This document shows, in pieces, positions 59,293-64,000 of a DNA stretch of 64,000 nt. The DNA lies in NCBI GenBank assembly GCA_019914995.1, contig CM034143.1, forward strand, positions 6,239,501-6,303,500. Direction: 5' to 3'. Below the pieces are notes generated by a model. That model had not been told where the DNA came from and did not search any database. It saw only the letters and a list, made by a program, of their open reading frames with translations. Made by a program: the position numbers and the translations under genes. Position 1 is the first letter of the stretch, and each line of letters starts with the position of its first letter. The DNA is from Acanthochlamys bracteata. Its lineage: Eukaryota > Streptophyta > Magnoliopsida > Pandanales > Velloziaceae.

Positions 59293-59645
59293 AAAAACTG
59301 CAATAAAGATTTCAAGCGTTGAATGAGTTTTATATTATTAAAAAATATATAATTAAAAATGAAATTAAAAAAATCTAAAAAAATACTTTCAAACATTACC
59401 GTAGTTGTTTTAGCACTGCCCTAATAAAGTAGCAGCATATTATTCTGTATTAAAGATTAAACACAGATCATGATCAGTATAAAACAAATGGTTGAGATTC
59501 ATATGGGCCAAATGGGCCTTTAAGTGGATTTATATAATTATATGGGCCTTATGGGCATTCATTATAAAAACTGCCGCGTCTGACCAATTTGTGATTCGTT
59601 AACAGATTCTGAGCGCCAACCAGATAGAGAAGATTATTACGGGTT

Positions 59646-59861
59646 TGTTTACTTACATTTTTAAACTCACTTTTTTTTAAATTATTTATATTATAAAATT
59701 AAATAAATTATTTTATTAAAAATTTATTTTTTAAAATATAATTTTAAAATTTATTTATATTATAAAATAATTATAAATTTTATTTTTTATTAAATTATTT
59801 TAGTTTTTAATTTTATTTTTAAACTTATTTTTCAAAAAATAAGTTTACACTAAAGTAAACA
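59646..59861 (+). mobile_element. MITE-like element, family A copy 3
   Basis: Bounded by perfect 9-bp inverted ends TGTTTACTT and AAGTAAACA. Subterminal TTAAACTCACTT on the left and AAATAAGTTTACACT on the right extend the imperfect inversion. The reverse complement matches 849-1080 along its length. About 216 bp, non-coding. No obvious target duplication beside the ends. Confidence 0.65.
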
Positions 59862-59904
59862 CGCGCTGTATGTTATGAATTTGGCGGATCCGAATGTCGC
59901 ATAA

Positions 59905-60070
59905 TTTTTTAATTTTATATTTTAATATTTTATATATATTTTGAAATTTTATTAAAAATATAAAAACATTTACTTAATAATTTTTTTAGTTTTTATTTTT
60001 ATTATTTTTAACAAATTAAAAAATAAAATTTATTTTAAAAAAACAAACATATTTTATTTAAAAAATAATT
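59905..60070 (+). mobile_element. AT-rich MITE-like element, family B copy
   Basis: Opens TTTTTTAATTTTATATTTT, has ATATATATTTTGAAATTTTA, TTTTATTTTTATTATTTTTA and a closing ATATTTTATTTAAAAAAT block, as in the other family B copies. Edges are approximate. Confidence 0.4.
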
Positions 60071-60402
60071 TGTGTGGGACCCACACTGCTCATTACCACA
60101 AATTGAAACCTTGATTGGTTTGAATTATTGCTGTTCGGTTCGTGAAACCACGCTGCTATTATCTTTTTGATTTTCATTGAGCTTGCTTAAAATTAAAAAA
60201 TTGGGGGTTTTAATTATTAAACCGACTACCATTTTCTAAGCTTAAACCCTTCACCTATTTTTGGTTCCCACTGACCGCGAAAACCCTACGTCACACAAAA
60301 ATCAACTGAATTAATCGCGCGCGAATCAAATCAACGCGATAGGGGAGGAGAAATTTCTGTTAACTATTTTCAATCTTCGAATTTCTGAGAGTTTTGGGAG
60401 AG

Positions 60403-63400
60403 ATGGGCGCATTAGCGGCACCGAAATGGATCCCGGAGGACGATCTCCTCTTGAAGAACGCCGTTGAGGTAAAAATTTCTGGATTTAGTTTCAAATCGTG
60501 ATTAATTTTGATTTCGATGCGTTGAAATTGCTCGATTTGGCGAAATCGAGGCTTCTAGGTTACTGAATTCATTGTTTTGATGATTTTTTGGTAGTTTGTG
60601 TATGAAGGTCTTCCAGTGGAATTCATTTAATTTTCTGTTAGTGATGATAAAGGGGGTTGAGATAAATGAGTGAATTGTAATTATTGTATATGTCGAGCTT
60701 TGATTCTGGCTAGTACTTTGGTTGGTATCAGTGTGGTTTGAATATATAACCATCTGCGCATGCTTTTTATTGGCTTTTCTTTCTTTTTCGTTTTTTTTTT
60801 TTTGAATTGGAGAAAGACTAGCTGGTCAATGTTAGTTTCCCTAGTTGCTGTAGTCTATGCTTTGGAATGTCAGTTTTCTGTAATTGTTCGGTGCATACAG
60901 GAAAGGTCCATGTTTATTTTCCAGTTTATTATTGTATCGAGGAATTGGTTGTGGTTGTGATACCTTTTTTCTCTTTAGAAGCTGGTTTTGAGAAAGAGCA
61001 ACTTCATTGAATTCCTCAATTGTCTCGATTTTATAATTTTTTTGAAGTATTGGGATGATTTGATGAACTATCATCTAAATTGTGAAAATACATGCCTACC
61101 AGTCAAAATCGAGTTCCATGTCAGTCCCAATTAATTTCTTACTTCAGAAAGTGATGCACAGAGAAGTCAGCTTGAAGGCCCTCTCACTGACTCGGATCAT
61201 GTCCAAGCGTGTTCTTTCATTTCATGAAGATAGATATATCCCGGTCTTTGTCCTCAAAAGTTTAGATAAGTAATATGATTTTTTTTTTGCTGGGGATAGT
61301 GATTTCTGCAGATTCTATCTAGTCCACGCTATTGATGTTGATTTGGACGTTTTATATGTGGATTGATTAATCTGTTGTTTTACCTGTATCCTTGGTTTCT
61401 CTAAAACGTGCCCTCTTCTTTTAATTTCCAACAGGCCGGTGCTTCATTGGAGTCTTTGGCCAAAGGCGCAGTGCGTTTTTCTCGTCGTTTTACAGTTAAA
61501 GAGCTACAAGATCGTTGGCATGCACTTCTCTATGACCCTGATACCTCAGCACAAGCTTCCGCTAGAATTATGGAACTTGAAAATGAGTTTGCCCTCCAGA
61601 ATCCTTCCAAGACAACACGCCTATTTGCATTAAAAACAAAAGACTGCTTATCTGAGAAAAGGAAAGGGGATAGCTTGCGAAGCCATTATTATTCTATGCG
61701 GAAAAGAGTCTGCAGTAATCCACGTTCTCCCGGTCTTGCTTACACTATGCTAGCAAACGCACTTCATGTTGACAATGATGATGCATGTGGACAGCGTTTA
61801 CAGTATAGAACGAATTACCCAGATGTTGGTTGTGCACCGGTTCCATCTCTCTTGAGTCATTATGAACGTCCAGTTATTGATTGTGATAGCCAGCAGAGAA
61901 TGAGAGGCACATCATCTGATGGCAATGGCAATTTCACCTCACACCCATTTTTAGTAGGTCATGCAGAAGATGGACTTCCAAATGACCTAATGAACCAGGA
62001 GTGCTTGTACAGGTATGCCAACAAAGTTATCCCATCTATGGAGAAATCAGGAGAGAACAACAGGAACCAGCACTTTGAGCATGACTTTGCACAAGCACAG
62101 TTATCCCCAGTTCTGGGCAATGATATTCTTTCTTCGGAATCTTGTCCAGATGCACATCGAAGGGGATCACCTCATGCATCTGGTAAAATTGAAGGGAAAG
62201 CTGATCTAGAAGGAATATCCATATGTCATCCAGCTCAAGATGATCATGGGAATGATTGTCCTGAATATGTAAGCTTGCAGGTTTCTGGATGTACTGCTTC
62301 TACGCACCAGTTTGACTATCCATCTACGACAGCAGAGGTGCGTATGTGGGGAGAAGTTGATAATGCTCACCCTCCGGCTAGATTGATTGTGCCGCACTTT
62401 GAAGATAGAGATCAAATAATATGTTCTTCAACTATGATTCCAATTAATGATACCAAGAATTTGGATTCACCAGGACATGATGGTGCCATGTCAGAGTCCA
62501 AAGTGGTTGATGGGATCCCTGCTACTGGTTTCGATCATCCTAACAGTGTTCTCGAAGACTTGGATGATGATCTTATGTTGGATTTAGATTTTCCTGTTTC
62601 TGGGCTTCTTGATATGGATGAGGAAGGTGATGCTGGTAGGTCATGCTTTGAGAATCTGAATGATATTTTGCTTAATTCTCCTACCGATAAGTATGAAGAT
62701 GATGCTCCTAATTTAAGTTATTTAAGAGATTCTAATCCTTGCCTTGTCGCCCCAGATGTAACATGCCCCTCAAACTCAGATATCGGGAATGATACAATTC
62801 ACTCTTTTGATCATGAGCATGGAGCTTCTTTTTCAGACGACAAGCAGCCCTCAACCCTTCTAGATGCATATCCTAGTGTGGGAGCTGGTGACAGTATTAT
62901 TATTTGTGTACTGAATACAGAGGATACTGAGATCCCATGCAATGATGATGTTGTTCTACCAGTACCTTCTAGTTTGGAAGGGTTTTCTGTCTCTGCCCAA
63001 GCAGCTGGGCTGTCATGCATTTACAGTAGGCTCCCATCCATGGATGGGAAGGCTGTTGGAGGTGATCCATTAGTGACGAGAGGAGAGCAGGCAGTGAACA
63101 TGCAATCTCAAAGGTTCTCGATGAAAGGTAGATCAAAAGAGTTAGCAACTTCAGGCCTGGCAAACGCAAAAATAAATTGCAGAGCAGAAGCAGAGCTGTT
63201 CCAGAAGGAATTTATGAATAAAAGAGAGTCATATATGTCAAATCAGATTGTTGGATTGGAAGAAGATATTAAAGATTCAAGGAATATCTGCAATTCTTCA
63301 CGAGAAGACTGAACCGAGATGGAACTCCTTAAAACATTATTCGCAAGATTGTTCTGATATGTGCAAGAAGGAAGCATGTGGGACACCACATGCCAAAAAA

Positions 63401-63676
63401 GTAAAATTTGCAGACGTGGGCTCCAGTTTATCAACATCAGATAATGAAGAGCCATTATCTGGGAGTGAACATGACATGCCCAGTTTTTCTGATGTGGAGG
63501 CTATGGTATGGCTCCTTGGGTTTTCGTTTCTCTGCTAATATTCAATTAAACTTATCCTTTTTGCATTGCTCTCTATTTATATACTATGATTATCATGTGC
63601 ATCCGTTTTCTTTTGTAGATACTGGACATGGATTTAGGTCCATACGATGAAGAATCTTGTCTCTTTACCAAAGAAG
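60403..63676 (+). CDS. MCRS1-like FHA-domain protein (5' part, runs off window)
   Basis: Partial. Exon 1, 60403-60468, encodes MGALAAPKWIPEDDLLLKNAVE; exon 2 from 61435 continues AGASLESLAKGAVRFSRRFTVKELQDRWHALLYDPD, the MCRS_N (microspherule protein 1 N-terminal) domain, a SANT-like fold. A long acidic, Asp/Ser-rich region follows. The final exons carry SDNEEPLSGSEHDMPSFSDVEAM (to 63505) and ILDMDLGPYDEES (63619-63676), conserved upstream of the FHA domain expected beyond the window. Exon 2 stays open to a stop at 63312, but the conserved downstream part is in another frame; removing 63114-63246 as a 133-bp intron restores phase. In animals MCRS1 belongs to the INO80 and NSL complexes; the plant proteins are nuclear and little characterised. 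Confidence 0.8.
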
Positions 63677-64000
63677 GTAACATTCTAGTAGTGTTTGATT
63701 AATTTCCGATTAACTTAGATTTACCTAGTTAGAATGTGATCTGCAATAACCATTTCTTTTTGGTATAGTAAAGTAGAAGATTTTGTAAGATAGATTACTT
63801 AATATGCTAGGCAAATCCAGGCTGCATTTGGTTAGTTTTTGAATGATGACGGTGGTTTGCTAGAAACTTAATGAGGGTTTTTAGGTCGAGAACTGGTTTT
63901 ATATTCCAGTTATTTGTATATTCTGTGCCATCAAGTCATCATACAGGAATCAGTGATGTGTTTACGGTGTGGAATTAGGTTGCTGTAGACCATAGGACTT

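Larger units (their letters stand above)
58898..60402. other. Intergenic region with three MITE-like elements
   Basis: Holds family C (58997-59292), family A (59646-59861) and family B (59905-60070) elements, then a compact promoter for the MCRS1-like gene (60075-60402) with a pyrimidine-poor leader. No other gene is seen. Confidence 0.55.

Noticed and set aside
1..64000. Operons, CRISPR arrays, insertion sequences, rRNA or tRNA genes
   Set aside because: Intron-rich plant genes with separate promoters; no direct-repeat/spacer array, transposase ORF, rRNA block or convincing tRNA cloverleaf was seen by eye.

Overview
The window is nuclear DNA of a flowering plant, most likely a eudicot. Genes are rich in GT-AG introns, intergenic DNA is very AT-rich, and several products are plant-specific: a GH1-HMGA protein, HOS1, a plastid acyl-activating enzyme, a phytocystatin and a RALF-like peptide. 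The species cannot be read from the sequence. Exons were joined by eye from reading frame, splice sites and family motifs; nearly all joins keep phase exactly.

Layout. 1-2.4 kb: AT-rich repeats. 2.5-5.7 kb (-): linker-histone/AT-hook chromatin protein with 15 hook-type motifs. 6.8-7.5 kb (+): intronless C2 protein ending in a CaaX box. 7.8-15.4 kb (-): 15-exon DNA topoisomerase 3-alpha. 16.6-19.6 kb (-): SERBP1/HABP4-type RGG RNA-binding protein. 20.4-20.8 kb (-): secreted cystatin. 22.2-28.3 kb (+): HOS1, with a heat-shock-element-like block upstream. 28.3-31.8 kb: repeats, including a tandem duplication. 31.8-33.9 kb (-): bHLH factor of the bHLH49/62/78 type. 34-39.2 kb: gene desert with MITE-like elements. 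39.2-42.6 kb (+): FKBP62/ROF1 co-chaperone. 43.3-45.3 kb (+): GINS subunit PSF3. 46.0-47.0 kb (+): broken O-methyltransferase pseudogene ending next to a MITE-like element. 47.4-53.8 kb (+): AAE15/16-type plastid acyl-ACP synthetase with one GC-AG intron. 55.4-58.1 kb (+): selenium-binding protein. 58.5-58.9 kb (+): atypical RALF-like ORF. 60.4 kb to the end (+): 5' part of an MCRS1/FHA-type protein that runs off the window.

These are independent plant genes, not an operon. Genome maintenance recurs (TOP3A, PSF3, GH1-HMGA, MCRS1-like), and two temperature-related genes (HOS1, ROF1) both carry HSE-like sequence upstream, but shared regulation is only inference. No CRISPR array, prokaryotic element, rRNA or convincing tRNA was seen. 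The least described material is the set of short AT-rich elements with related ends: one family of about 280 bp is present in four copies and another of about 220 bp in two clear copies plus one weaker one.
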